Shown here piece after piece: positions 38,689-46,924 of a stretch of DNA of 64,000 nt. The notes under the pieces are model-generated. The model had not been told where the DNA came from. It saw nothing but the letters and a program-made list of their open reading frames with translations, and did no database searches. The position numbers and the translations under genes are program-made. The first letter of the stretch is position 1, and the number at the start of each line of letters is the position of its first letter. Source of the DNA: Cellulomonas denverensis (GTDB lineage: Bacteria > Actinomycetota > Actinomycetes > Actinomycetales > Cellulomonadaceae); assembly GCF_012396125.1 (NCBI RefSeq), contig NZ_JAAXOX010000004.1:62001-126000 (forward strand). Reading direction: 5' to 3'.

Positions 38689-39681
38689 ATGCCGGTCAGT
38701 CGTTCCCCGCGGGTCTGCGTGATCGCGCCGACCCCGATCCTCACCCTCACGATCGAGTCCGGCTCCCAGGACCAGGACACCGAGCTGCACGTCCACCCCG
38801 GCGGCCAGGGGCTATGGGTGGCGCGGATGGCCTACTCCCTGGGCGCTGACGTGGTGCTGTGCGGCCCGTTCGGCGGCGAGACCGGCACCGTGCTGGCCCA
38901 CCTGGCCGAGAAGGAGAACCTGCGGGTGCGGGCGATCGGCACCGCCGGGTCGAACGGCGCCTACCTGCACGACCGGCGCGGCGGCGAGCGGCAGGAGCTG
39001 GCGTTCATGCCACCGTCCCGGCTGGACCGGCACGAGATCGACGACCTGTACGGCACCGCGCTGGTGGAGGCGTTGGACGCCGACGTCTGCGTGATCACCG
39101 GGGCGTTCCCGGCGCGGGTGCTGCCCGGGTCGTTCTTCGGGCGGCTGGTCGGCGACCTGCGCGCCGCCGGGATCAAGACCGTGGCCGATCTGTCCGGTGA
39201 TGCCGCCCGGGAGGCGGTGAACGCCGGGGTGGACGTGCTCAAGATGTCGCACTCCGAGCTGGTGGAGGCCAAGCTGGCCGAGGACGACTCGGTGCCGGCG
39301 CTGCGGGACGGTGCCCGGCGGCTGATCCACCCCCGCGGCGACGCCCAGGGGGTGCGTGCGGTGATGGTGTCCCGGGCGGCCGACCCGGCGCTGCTGGTGA
39401 CCGCCGCGCACGTCCGGGAGGTGGTCGCCCCGGTGGTGACCACGGTGGACCACCGCGGGGCCGGGGACTCGATGACCGCCGGGATCGCGGTGGCGGTCGG
39501 CCGGGGCCTGGCGATGACCGAGGCCGCCCGGCTGGGTGCGGCGGCAGGGGCGCTGAACGTGACCCGGCGCGGGCTGGGCACCGGGCACCGGGAGCAGATC
39601 GAGCGGTTCGCCGAGCAGATCAGCGTCAACGACGTGGACGAGGACGGGAGGGACACCGGTGCGGATTCTGGTGACCAATGA
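38689..39681 (+). CDS. PfkB-family carbohydrate kinase (1-phosphofructokinase-like)
   Basis: A 330-residue ribokinase-fold kinase. The N-terminal ITIESGSQDQD / HVHPGGQGLWVARMAYSLGADVVLCGPFG region (in parts) resembles 1-phosphofructokinase and tagatose-6-phosphate kinase, with GGQG in place of GGKG. The C-terminal catalytic motif is DHRGAGDSMTAGI, where DTxGAGD is usual; the catalytic Asp and the anion-hole glycines are kept. GGAGG 6 nt upstream supports ATG 38689. It overlaps surE by 23 bp. The substrate is not readable. Confidence 0.88.
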   Translation: MPVSRSPRVCVIAPTPILTLTIESGSQDQDTELHVHPGGQGLWVARMAYSLGADVVLCGPFGGETGTVLAHLAEKENLRVRAIGTAGSNGAYLHDRRGGERQELAFMPPSRLDRHEIDDLYGTALVEALDADVCVITGAFPARVLPGSFFGRLVGDLRAAGIKTVADLSGDAAREAVNAGVDVLKMSHSELVEAKLAEDDSVPALRDGARRLIHPRGDAQGVRAVMVSRAADPALLVTAAHVREVVAPVVTTVDHRGAGDSMTAGIAVAVGRGLAMTEAARLGAAAGALNVTRRGLGTGHREQIERFAEQISVNDVDEDGRDTGADSGDQ

Positions 39682-40429
39682 CGACGGGATCGAGGCCGAG
39701 GGGCTGGCCGTGCTGGCCCGGGTGGGACTGGCGGTGGGCGCCGAGGTGATGGTGGCCGCGCCCGCCCGGGACTCCTCGGGTGCCGCGGCCTCCCTGCTGG
39801 GCGCCGAACAGGACGGCCGGCTGGTGGTGGACCGGCACGACGCGCCCGGGCTGCCGGAGGGGGTGCCGTCCTTCGCGGTGCGGGCCGCCCCGGCGATGAT
39901 CGCCTTCGTCGCCGCCCACGGTGGCTTCGGCCCGAAGCCGGACTTCGTGCTGTCCGGGGTGAACCGGGGCGCCAACACCGGGCATGCGGTGCTGCACTCC
40001 GGCACCGTCGGCGCCGCGCTGTCCGCCAACACCCACGGCATCCGCGGGCTCGCGGTCTCCCTGGCCGACGCCCGCCCGCAGCACTGGGCCACCGCCGAGC
40101 TCTACACCGAGCACGTGCTGCGCTGGCTGCTGGACCGCGAACGGCTGCCGAACCACGTGGTCAACCTCAACGTGCCGGACCTGCCGCCGGAGCGGGTCCG
40201 CGGGCTGCGCAAGGCCCCGCTGGCGTCCTTCGGTGCAGTGCAGGCCCGGATCCGGGAGGTCGAGCACGGCAATCTGATGCTGACCTACCAGGAGAACTCC
40301 GCCACCCAGGAGCCGGACACCGACGCCGGCCTGCTGGCCCGCGGCTGGGCGACCGTGACCCTGCTGCACGCCCCGGCGTTCGAGGCCGGGGCCGAACTCC
40401 CGGAACTGGCTGACCCGCTGCCGGGCTGA
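39659..40429 (+). CDS. surE: 5'/3'-nucleotidase SurE
   Basis: A 256-residue phosphatase. The metal site ILVTNDDGI places Asp8-Asp9 at the N-terminus, APARDSSG supplies Ser, and the family segment VLSGVNRGANTGHAVLHSGTVGAA supplies the Asn. SurE removes phosphate from nucleoside 5'- and 3'-monophosphates and sometimes polyphosphate. The GTG start lies within the last 23 bp of the PfkB-type gene, so the kinase and phosphatase are translated from one message. Confidence 0.94.
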   Translation: MRILVTNDDGIEAEGLAVLARVGLAVGAEVMVAAPARDSSGAAASLLGAEQDGRLVVDRHDAPGLPEGVPSFAVRAAPAMIAFVAAHGGFGPKPDFVLSGVNRGANTGHAVLHSGTVGAALSANTHGIRGLAVSLADARPQHWATAELYTEHVLRWLLDRERLPNHVVNLNVPDLPPERVRGLRKAPLASFGAVQARIREVEHGNLMLTYQENSATQEPDTDAGLLARGWATVTLLHAPAFEAGAELPELADPLPG

Positions 40430-40512
40430 CCGCCCGAGCTCAGCCCTTCGCGCCCCGCGCCGTCCGCCGCGCACACCGCTCGCGACCCGCACTCGTACTC
40501 GGACCCGCACGC

Positions 40513-40569
40513 CGAGAGTGCACGAATGCACGCTTCAGGCCATGTGAGGCGTGCATTCGTGCACTCTCG
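40513..40569. repeat. 21-bp perfect inverted repeat between surE and crtEb
   Basis: Positions 40513-40533 pair perfectly with 40549-40569, and the stem can extend through one G-T pair to a 7-nt GGCCATG loop (about 25 bp in all). It is far longer than needed for a terminator, contains the palindrome GTGCAC in each arm and lies between convergent genes. It probably ends both transcripts, but may be a dispersed genomic repeat. Confidence 0.9.
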
Positions 40570-40623
40570 ACGACGCAGGCGCAGGAAGGCGGGCGCGGGC
40601 GGGCGGGCGCGGTCGGGCGAGCC

Positions 40624-40661
40624 GGCGCAGACAGCGCGGGCGGGCGGGCGCAGACAGCGCG
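40624..40661. repeat. short GC-only direct repeat before crtEb end
   Basis: The 15-mer GGCGCAGACAGCGCG occurs at 40624-40638 and again at 40647-40661 (23-bp period), within an almost A/T-free stretch with GCGGGCGG runs (about 40570-40680). No coding potential seen. Confidence 0.75.
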
Positions 40662-40682
40662 AGCCCGCGCAGCCTCCCGGCG

Positions 40683-41540
40683 TCAGGTCAGGGCGATGGC
40701 GATCAGCAGCATCGTGACCGCGAAGCCCACCACCAGGTTCAGCCAGAGGAAGGTCCGCCAGCCCGCGTTGGCCCGTTCGCAGTCGTCGTCATCGACCCGC
40801 CAGAACCGGGCGGTGCTGACCGCGTAGGGCAGCGGCAGCAGGGCGGCGAGCACCCCGGGCCAGGGCTGCACCAGCAGGACGGCGGCGGCGAGCAGGTAGC
40901 CGGTGGTGGCGGCCACCACGGTGCGGTGCGCGCCCAGGACGGTGGCAACCGAGCCGATCCCGCCCGCCCGGTCGGCGCGCACGTCCTGCACCGCTCCGAA
41001 GGCGTGCGAGCTCATCCCCCACAGCACGAAGGCGACCAGCACCGGCCAGGTGGTGCGGGCGGTCAGCGGGGCGCCGGCCAGCACCAGGGCGTACAGCAGC
41101 GGCCCGGCGAAGTGCAGCGCGGAGGTCGCCGAGTCCAGCACCGGGCGCTCCTTGAACCGCAGCACCGGGGCCGAGTACGCGACCACCAGGAAGACCACCA
41201 GCGCCAGCACCAGCCCGGCGGCGAGCGACCCCAGCGCCAGCAGCACCGCGATGAACGGCACCGTCCCGGCCACCGCGGCCCACAGGATCCGCGGGTGCGC
41301 ACTCCGGTCGGCCAGCGCACCCTCGATGCCGCCCTTGCGCGGGTTCGCCAGGTCGGAGGCGTAGTCGAAGACGTCGTTCACGCCGTACATCAGCAGGTTG
41401 TACGGGATCAGGAAGAACAGCGTGCCGACGATCAGCGCCGCGTCGATCCGGCCGCCGGTGGCCATCAGGTACCCGGCGGCGAACGGGTAGGCGGTGTTGA
41501 TCCAGGAGAACGGCCGGGAGGCGGCCAGGACGTCCTTCAC
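40683..41540 (-). CDS. crtEb: lycopene elongase / C50 carotenoid prenyltransferase
   Basis: A 285-residue UbiA-superfamily membrane prenyltransferase with about eight helices. The two Asp motifs are NDVFDYASDLANPRKG (about 62-77) and QDVRADRAGG (about 180), which bind the Mg-diphosphate. In Corynebacterium glutamicum CrtEb adds two C5 units to lycopene to give flavuxanthin. GTG 41538-41540 overlaps the crtYf stop by 4 nt. Last gene of the crt operon, ending before the strong inverted repeat. Confidence 0.93.
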   Translation of the reverse strand: MKDVLAASRPFSWINTAYPFAAGYLMATGGRIDAALIVGTLFFLIPYNLLMYGVNDVFDYASDLANPRKGGIEGALADRSAHPRILWAAVAGTVPFIAVLLALGSLAAGLVLALVVFLVVAYSAPVLRFKERPVLDSATSALHFAGPLLYALVLAGAPLTARTTWPVLVAFVLWGMSSHAFGAVQDVRADRAGGIGSVATVLGAHRTVVAATTGYLLAAAVLLVQPWPGVLAALLPLPYAVSTARFWRVDDDDCERANAGWRTFLWLNLVVGFAVTMLLIAIALT

Positions 41541-41851
41541 GCGGCGGTCTCCGATCGGCGGCGGTCGTCGCGGGCGGCCAGCACGGTCCACAGCACCGGC
41601 ATCGCCAGGGCGGCGGCGATCGCGTAGGCGAAGTCCTCCAGCGGTGCGCCCCACAGGTACACGCCGAGGATCTTGCCCGGGTCGAAGACGTACAGGTCGG
41701 CGGCGATCATCAGGGTGTCGAAGATCATCGTGAGCAGGCACAGGTGGAAGGCGGTCCACACCAGCGCCCCGGCCCGCCGCCGGCGCAGCACCCGCCAGGA
41801 CACCGCGACCAGCACCGCCAGCACCAGCAGGTTCAGCACGATGTTGGTCAT
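41537..41851 (-). CDS. crtYf: C50 carotenoid cyclase subunit (CrtYf type)
   Basis: A 104-residue membrane protein with three helices and the lycopene-cyclase domain signature: a FDTLMIAADLYVFDPGKILGVYLWGAPLEDFAYAI stretch seen in parts, where PLEDFAY is the most conserved element. With CrtYe it forms the heterodimeric C50 epsilon- or gamma-cyclase giving decaprenoxanthin or sarcinaxanthin. ATG 41849-41851 overlaps the crtYe stop by 4 nt. Which ring type is made cannot be told from sequence. Confidence 0.9.
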   Translation of the reverse strand: MTNIVLNLLVLAVLVAVSWRVLRRRRAGALVWTAFHLCLLTMIFDTLMIAADLYVFDPGKILGVYLWGAPLEDFAYAIAAALAMPVLWTVLAARDDRRRSETAA

Positions 41852-42198
41852 CGGTCCTCCTCCTGCCGGTACCGCTCCCGCAGGGCGGCCTGCCGGTCGA
41901 ACCAGCGCCAGGCCAGCAGCGCCACGTAGCAGAGCAGGGTGAGGAACACCGCCTCCTCGACCGGCAGGTCCGGGGCGAGCAGCAGCCCGGTCATGTGCGG
42001 GCTCTCCCCACGGGCGAAGATGCCGAGCAATAGTCCGGCCACGTCCCAGAGCAGGAACCCGGCCACGCCGATGACCAGGCAGATCGCGGTGCGCCGCGGG
42101 TGCGCCCAGAACGCCAGCCGGAACCGGCGGTCGATCAGGGCCAGGCCGCCGAGTGAGACCAGCAGCGCGCCGAGGTAGGCCAGGCCGGTCAGGTCCAC
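41848..42198 (-). CDS. crtYe: C50 carotenoid cyclase subunit (CrtYe type)
   Basis: A 116-residue membrane protein with three helices (LTGLAYLGALLVSLGGLAL, then ICLVIGVAGFLLWDVAGLLL, then LPVEEAVFLTLLCYVALLAW, each given in part). FLLWDVAG, FARGESPHMTG and LPVEEAVF are the conserved parts of this cyclase family. GTG 42196-42198 is chosen, and GTG two codons upstream is possible. It overlaps the 3' end of crtI by 10 nt. Confidence 0.9.
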   Translation of the reverse strand: MDLTGLAYLGALLVSLGGLALIDRRFRLAFWAHPRRTAICLVIGVAGFLLWDVAGLLLGIFARGESPHMTGLLLAPDLPVEEAVFLTLLCYVALLAWRWFDRQAALRERYRQEEDR

Positions 42199-43793
42199 TG
42201 CCACACACCCCGCGGCCGGGCGGCATCCAGGTAACCGGGGCGCAGTGGGGTGGGCAGCGGGGTCGGCGAGGTCTCGCCCAGCAGTCGCTTGGCAACCAGC
42301 TCGGCGCTGATCAGGCACATCGGCAGACCGACGCCCGGCACGGTCCCGGCCCCGGTGTAGAGCAGGTTCGGCACGGTGGGCGACAGGTTGCCCGGCCGGA
42401 ACATCGCGCTCTGCGCCAGGGTGTGCTCCATGCCGAGGGCGGTGCCGCGCCAGGCGGAGAAGTCCCGGGCGAAGTCCGCCGGCCCGACCACCCGCCGGGT
42501 CACCACCCGCGAGCGCAGTCCGTCGATGCCCGCCCAGTCGCCCACCTGGTCAAGGAACCGGTCCGCGTAGCCGTCCAGGTCGGTCAGCCCGGGGTCGGCG
42601 GGGAACGGCACCAGCACGAACACCGTCTCGTGCCCGGGCGGGGCGGCGTTCGGGTCGGTGGCGGTGGTCCGGGACACGTACAGCGAGGCCGGCTCCGGCA
42701 CCCGCAGCTCCGGCCCGAGGATCGCGTCGAAGTTGCCCGGCCAGTCCCGGGTGAAGAACAGCGAGTGGTGCGCCAGCTCCGGCAGCGGACCGCGGACGCC
42801 GGCCATGATCAGCAGCGCCGAGATCCCCGGTCCCCGGTCGGTCCACCACGATTCCGGGCGGGCGCTGTGCTCGGCGGGCAGCAGCGCGGTCTCGGTGTGG
42901 AAGACATCGGCGGCGGAGACCACCAGGTCCGCTGGCAGCAGCTCGCCGGAGGCCAGCCGGACGCCGCGGGCGGTGCCGGTCCGCCGCGGGTGGCGCAGGT
43001 CGCGGGGGGCCGGATCGACCTCGATGCCGGTCACATCGGCGCCGGTGCGGATCTGCACGCCCTGGGCCCGGGCGATCCGTTCGATCGCCTCGATCAGGGT
43101 GTACATCCCACGGCGCGGGTAGAGCACGCCGTCGACCAGGTCCAGATGGCTCATCAGCGAATACAGCGCCGGTACCCGGTAGGGCGAACTGCCCAGGAAG
43201 ACCGCGTGGTACCCGAGCATCTGCCGGATCACCGGGTGGTCGGTGGTGCGGGCGATCCGGTCGGCCAGCGTCCGGCTGAGCAGGCCGGCCAGGGTGCCGG
43301 AGCGGCGCAGCACGTCGGCCGACAACGCGCGGTCCGGCCGGGCGAAGGTGGTGTACAGGAAGTGGTCCAGCGCGGTGCGGTACGCCGCCGAGGACTGCGC
43401 CGCATACTCGCGCACCGCTGCCCCAGCACCCGGTTCCATCGACTCGAACAGCGCCCAGGCCTGCTCCGGGTCGGCGGGCAGCTCCACCGGTCGTGCCGGC
43501 CCGGGGCCGTCGGGCTCGGAGAACAGCCGGTAGGCCGGGTCGAGCCGCACCAGGTCCAGATGGTCGGCGGTGCGCTCGCCGAACAGCGCGAAGAAGTGGT
43601 CGAAGACCTCGGGCATGAAGTAGAACGACGGCCCGGTGTCGAAGCGGAAGCCGTCCTGTTCCCAGGTCCCGGCCCGGCCGCCCACCCGGTCCTGGCGTTC
43701 CAGCAGCGTCACCTCGGCGCCGCCGCGGGCCAGCAGGGCGGCGGTCGCCAGGCCACCGATGCCGCCGCCGATCACGATCACCCGGCCGCTCAC
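42189..43793 (-). CDS. crtI: phytoene desaturase
   Basis: A 534-residue flavoenzyme converting phytoene to lycopene. The FAD-binding Rossmann motif VIVIGGGIGGLATAALL lies at 5-21, with the Glu that ends strand beta-2 in TLLERQDRVGGRAGT. The C-terminal LLYTGAGTVPGVGLPMCLISAELV is the bacterial CrtI signature. GTG 43791-43793 overlaps the crtB stop by 4 nt. Long enough for a four-step desaturase. Confidence 0.96.
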   Translation of the reverse strand: MSGRVIVIGGGIGGLATAALLARGGAEVTLLERQDRVGGRAGTWEQDGFRFDTGPSFYFMPEVFDHFFALFGERTADHLDLVRLDPAYRLFSEPDGPGPARPVELPADPEQAWALFESMEPGAGAAVREYAAQSSAAYRTALDHFLYTTFARPDRALSADVLRRSGTLAGLLSRTLADRIARTTDHPVIRQMLGYHAVFLGSSPYRVPALYSLMSHLDLVDGVLYPRRGMYTLIEAIERIARAQGVQIRTGADVTGIEVDPAPRDLRHPRRTGTARGVRLASGELLPADLVVSAADVFHTETALLPAEHSARPESWWTDRGPGISALLIMAGVRGPLPELAHHSLFFTRDWPGNFDAILGPELRVPEPASLYVSRTTATDPNAAPPGHETVFVLVPFPADPGLTDLDGYADRFLDQVGDWAGIDGLRSRVVTRRVVGPADFARDFSAWRGTALGMEHTLAQSAMFRPGNLSPTVPNLLYTGAGTVPGVGLPMCLISAELVAKRLLGETSPTPLPTPLRPGYLDAARPRGVWQWT

Positions 43794-44680
43794 CGGCCAC
43801 CTCCGCTCAGTTCGCCGGCCAGGGTCCGGCCGAGCACGATCAGTTTGCGTGGCGTACTCACCCGTACCCGCCGCTCCCGGACCTGTTCCGGCGGCAGCTC
43901 GGCCAGCTGGGTGAGCAGCCGGTCGTACAGCCCGAGGGTCACCGCCACCGCGGCGCGCGGCCGGGCGGGCAGTGCGGGCAGCGAGCGCCGGGCCCGGTCC
44001 ACATCCGCGGTGATGTCGGCCAGGATCGCAGCGTACTGCTGCTGGTCGGGGCCCCGGTCGCCCACCCCGGGGAAGTACCGGCGGCCCAGCTCGTCGGTGT
44101 CGGCGGCCAGGTCGCGCAGGAAGTTCACCTTCTGGAACGCGGCGCCGAGGGCCCGGGCACCGGCCACCGTGTCCGGGTCGGCGGTGCGCAGCGGGTCGCC
44201 GGGGCGACGGTCGGCGTTGAGGAACACCGCCAGGCACATCAGCCCGACCACCTCCGCGGAGCCGTAGATGTACCGGCGGTAGGAGTCCTCGTCGTGCACC
44301 CGGATCGTCAGGTCGGCCCGCATCGAGGCGAAGAACGGGTCGATCAGCTCCGCGCCGATCCCGACCCGGCGGGCGGTCCGGGCGAAGGCGTGCACCACCA
44401 GGTTGGTCGACCAGCCGGTGACCAGGGCCCGGGCGACCTGCCCCGCCAGCTCGTCCAGCGCCTGCGCCGCGTCCGCACCGCCCCGGGTGTCCACCACCTC
44501 GTCCGCGATCCGGACCAGCGCGTACACCGCCTCGATGTCCCGGCGCTGGCGCACGGGCAGCACCCGGGAGCCCAGCCCGAAGGAGGTCGAGTACCCGGCG
44601 AGCACCTCGTGACAGGACCGCGCGGCCGTGCGGTGGTACAGCGCGAGGGCACGGGCCCGGGCGGAGTCGTCTGCGGTCAC
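43790..44680 (-). CDS. crtB: phytoene synthase
   Basis: A 296-residue squalene/phytoene synthase-family enzyme that condenses two GGPP molecules. The two Asp-rich motifs are YALVRIADEVVDT (about 54-66) and QKVNFLRDLAADTDELGR (about 180-197). GTG 44678-44680 overlaps the crtE stop by 4 nt. Confidence 0.96.
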   Translation of the reverse strand: MTADDSARARALALYHRTAARSCHEVLAGYSTSFGLGSRVLPVRQRRDIEAVYALVRIADEVVDTRGGADAAQALDELAGQVARALVTGWSTNLVVHAFARTARRVGIGAELIDPFFASMRADLTIRVHDEDSYRRYIYGSAEVVGLMCLAVFLNADRRPGDPLRTADPDTVAGARALGAAFQKVNFLRDLAADTDELGRRYFPGVGDRGPDQQQYAAILADITADVDRARRSLPALPARPRAAVAVTLGLYDRLLTQLAELPPEQVRERRVRVSTPRKLIVLGRTLAGELSGGGR

Positions 44681-45780
44681 GCTGCCAGCATCCGGGTCAG
44701 ACCGGTCAGATAGTCGGCCAACTCGCCGGGCAGCCCGGCACTCACCGCGGTCCGGGCCCGGTCGATCGCCGCCGCGCGCACCTGCTGGGCCTGGTGCAGC
44801 GCCCCGCAGTCCCGGATCACCGCGCGCAGCCGGGCGGCTCCCGCCTCGTCCAGGTCCGGGCGACCGAGGTGCCGGTCCAGCACCCGGCGTCCGGCCGGAT
44901 CGGCGCGCAGGAAGGTCAGCCGCAGCAGCTCGGTGCGCTTGCCCTCGCGCAGGTCGCTCAGCGTCGACTTGCCGGTCAGCGCCGGGTCGCCGAACACCCC
45001 GAGCTCGTCGTCCAGCAGCTGGAAGGCCACCCCGAAGGCGGTGCCGAACCGGTCCAGCACCCCGATGGTCCCGTCGTCCGCCCCGGCCAGGATCGCGCCC
45101 ACCGCCAGCGGCGTGCAGCAGGAGTAGACCGCGGTCTTGAGCTCGGCCACCCGCAGCGCATCCACCTCGGCCGGGCCGGACAGCGCCCCGGTGACGTCCA
45201 GCAGTTCTCCGGCGACCGTGGTGTCCACCGACTCGGTCATCGTGCGCAGCACCCGCAGGGCAACCTCGGGGGCGATCGGGGCGGTGGTGACCAGCCCGAG
45301 GGCGGCGACCAGCGCCACGTCCCCGCCGAGCACGCCGACCGCGAGCACCTGGTCGTCGGCGGCCCGGCCGGTGATCCCGGCGCCCGCCAGCCGGTGCCGG
45401 GCGGTGCCGGTGACATTCGGGCGGCCGCGACGGGTCTCGTCGTGGTCGAGCAGGTCGTCGTGCACCAGCATCGCGGTGTGCAGCAGCTCCTGGGCGGCGG
45501 CCACGGGTGCGGCGGCGGCCGGGTCCGCTCCGCCGAGACCGAGGTAGGCGGCCAGGGTGAACCGGGGGCGCATCAGCCGCCCGCCGATCTGCTCGCCGAG
45601 TGCCCGCCAGAGTGCGGCGTGCACCGGCGCGAGGTCACGGGCCCGGCTGCGGCGGAGGTCGACCTGCTCGGCGAGGCCGGCGCGGACCAGCTCCATCCCC
45701 TGCTCGACCCGGCGCCCGAACGGGACCACCAGGTCGCTGGGGAGCCGCGTGCCCACGGGGGGTGTCTCGGTGCGGTGCAT
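44677..45780 (-). CDS. crtE: geranylgeranyl diphosphate synthase
   Basis: A 367-residue trans-isoprenyl diphosphate synthase supplying GGPP to the pathway. The first Asp motif is MLVHDDLLDHDETRRGRP and the second is QLLDDELGVFGD, followed by GKSTLSDLREGKRT. ATG 45778-45780 is preferred because AGGAGG precedes it by 5-6 nt. It is the first gene of crtE-B-I-Ye-Yf-Eb, the C. glutamicum order without the MmpL-like gene. A short dyad lies upstream. Confidence 0.95.
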   Translation of the reverse strand: MHRTETPPVGTRLPSDLVVPFGRRVEQGMELVRAGLAEQVDLRRSRARDLAPVHAALWRALGEQIGGRLMRPRFTLAAYLGLGGADPAAAAPVAAAQELLHTAMLVHDDLLDHDETRRGRPNVTGTARHRLAGAGITGRAADDQVLAVGVLGGDVALVAALGLVTTAPIAPEVALRVLRTMTESVDTTVAGELLDVTGALSGPAEVDALRVAELKTAVYSCCTPLAVGAILAGADDGTIGVLDRFGTAFGVAFQLLDDELGVFGDPALTGKSTLSDLREGKRTELLRLTFLRADPAGRRVLDRHLGRPDLDEAGAARLRAVIRDCGALHQAQQVRAAAIDRARTAVSAGLPGELADYLTGLTRMLAA

Positions 45781-45808
45781 CGGGGCCCTCCTGCGGTCGC
45801 GGCAGATC

Positions 45809-45822
45809 CTCAGCATACTGAG
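45809..45822. promoter_or_regulatory. dyad upstream of crtE
   Basis: CTCAG-CATA-CTGAG is a perfect 5-4-5 inverted repeat 29 bp before the crtE start. On the minus strand it contains TATGCT, a possible -10 box, so it could be an operator over the crt promoter. No regulator gene is adjacent. Confidence 0.45.
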
Positions 45823-45915
45823 CACCTGCCGACCCGCCACTGCACGACGGGTGCACGCACTCTCCCTCACCGTCGGCGATCCCACGACCGGAATCCGGAA
45901 ACTCACACAAACCAC

Positions 45916-45952
45916 CGTGTTCGAACACGAACCACCATCTGTGCGCTAGGCT
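45916..45952 (+). promoter_or_regulatory. galE promoter with 14-bp palindrome
   Basis: CGTGTTCGAACACG (45916-45929) is a perfect 14-bp palindrome bracketed by direct repeats AACCACC at 45910-45916 and 45930-45936. It lies where the -35 should be for the -10 TAGGCT (45947-45952), which is exactly 6 nt before the galE ATG. Probable operator on a leaderless promoter. Confidence 0.6.
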
Positions 45953-45958
45953 GGCGAC

Positions 45959-46924
45959 ATGACGTGGATGGTGACGGGTGGTGCCGGGTACATCGGGTCG
46001 CACGTGGTGCGGGCATTCCGCGAGGTGGGCATCCCCGCCGTCGTGCTGGACGACCTGTCCTCCGGTCACCCCGAGTTCGTCCCGGCGGACGTGCCCTTCG
46101 TCCGCGGCTCGATCCTGGACACCGCACTGGTCACCGAGGCCCTGACCCAGCACGGCGTCACCGGCGTGGTACACCTGGCCGGGTTCAAGTACGCCGGGGT
46201 CTCGGTCCAGCGCCCGCTGCACACCTACGAGCAGAACGTCACCGGCACCGTGCACCTGCTGGCCGCGATGGCCGAGGCCGGGGTCGACCGGATGGTCTTC
46301 TCCTCCTCCGCCGCGGTCTACGGCACCCCGGACGTCGACCTGGTCACCGAGGACACCCCGACCGCGCCGGAGTCGCCCTATGGCGAGTCCAAGCTGATCG
46401 GCGAATGGCTGCTGCGCGACCAGGCCCGCGCCACCACGCTGCACCACACCTCGCTGCGCTACTTCAACGTGGTCGGCTCCGGGTCCCCGGACCTGGCCGA
46501 CACCAGCCCGCACAACCTGTTCCCGCTGGTGCTGGACGCGCTGGCCGAGGGCCGGACGCCGCGGATCAACGGCGACGACTACGCCACCCCGGACGGCACC
46601 TGCGTGCGCGACTACGTGCACGTGGCCGACCTGGCGACCTCGCACGTCGCGGCCGCCCGGGCGCTGACCGAGGGCCGCGAGCTGCGCCCGGTGTACAACC
46701 TGGGCTCCGGCGACGGCGTCTCGGTCCGGGAGATCATGTCCGCGATGGCGGCCGGCACCGGGATCGACTTCACCCCCGAGATCGCCCCGCGGCGCGCCGG
46801 TGACCCGGCCCGGATCGTGGCCTCCGGCGAGGCGGCGGCCCGCGACCTGGACTGGCAGATGCGGCACAGCCTGACCGAGATGGTCTCCAGCGCCTGGCAA
46901 GCCCGCCAGGCCCGCGGGAACTAG
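45959..46924 (+). CDS. galE: UDP-glucose 4-epimerase
   Basis: A 321-residue extended SDR enzyme interconverting UDP-glucose and UDP-galactose. The NAD loop is TGGAGYIGSH (about 6-15), FSSSAAVYG holds the catalytic Ser, and YGESK supplies Tyr and Lys. The C-terminal RRAGDPARIVAS segment binds the nucleotide sugar. Other UDP-sugar epimerases share these motifs, but the overall pattern is GalE-like. No ribosome site; a -10 box 6 nt upstream indicates a leaderless mRNA. Its TAG stop shares the palindrome CTAG with the stop of the convergent oxidoreductase. Confidence 0.93.
   Translation: MTWMVTGGAGYIGSHVVRAFREVGIPAVVLDDLSSGHPEFVPADVPFVRGSILDTALVTEALTQHGVTGVVHLAGFKYAGVSVQRPLHTYEQNVTGTVHLLAAMAEAGVDRMVFSSSAAVYGTPDVDLVTEDTPTAPESPYGESKLIGEWLLRDQARATTLHHTSLRYFNVVGSGSPDLADTSPHNLFPLVLDALAEGRTPRINGDDYATPDGTCVRDYVHVADLATSHVAAARALTEGRELRPVYNLGSGDGVSVREIMSAMAAGTGIDFTPEIAPRRAGDPARIVASGEAAARDLDWQMRHSLTEMVSSAWQARQARGN

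Noticed and set aside
45916..45929. The 14-bp palindrome as a LexA SOS box
   Set aside because: The actinobacterial SOS box is TCGAAC-N4-GTTCGA. Here the two halves are fused around TTCGAA without the 4-bp spacer, and galE is not an SOS gene.
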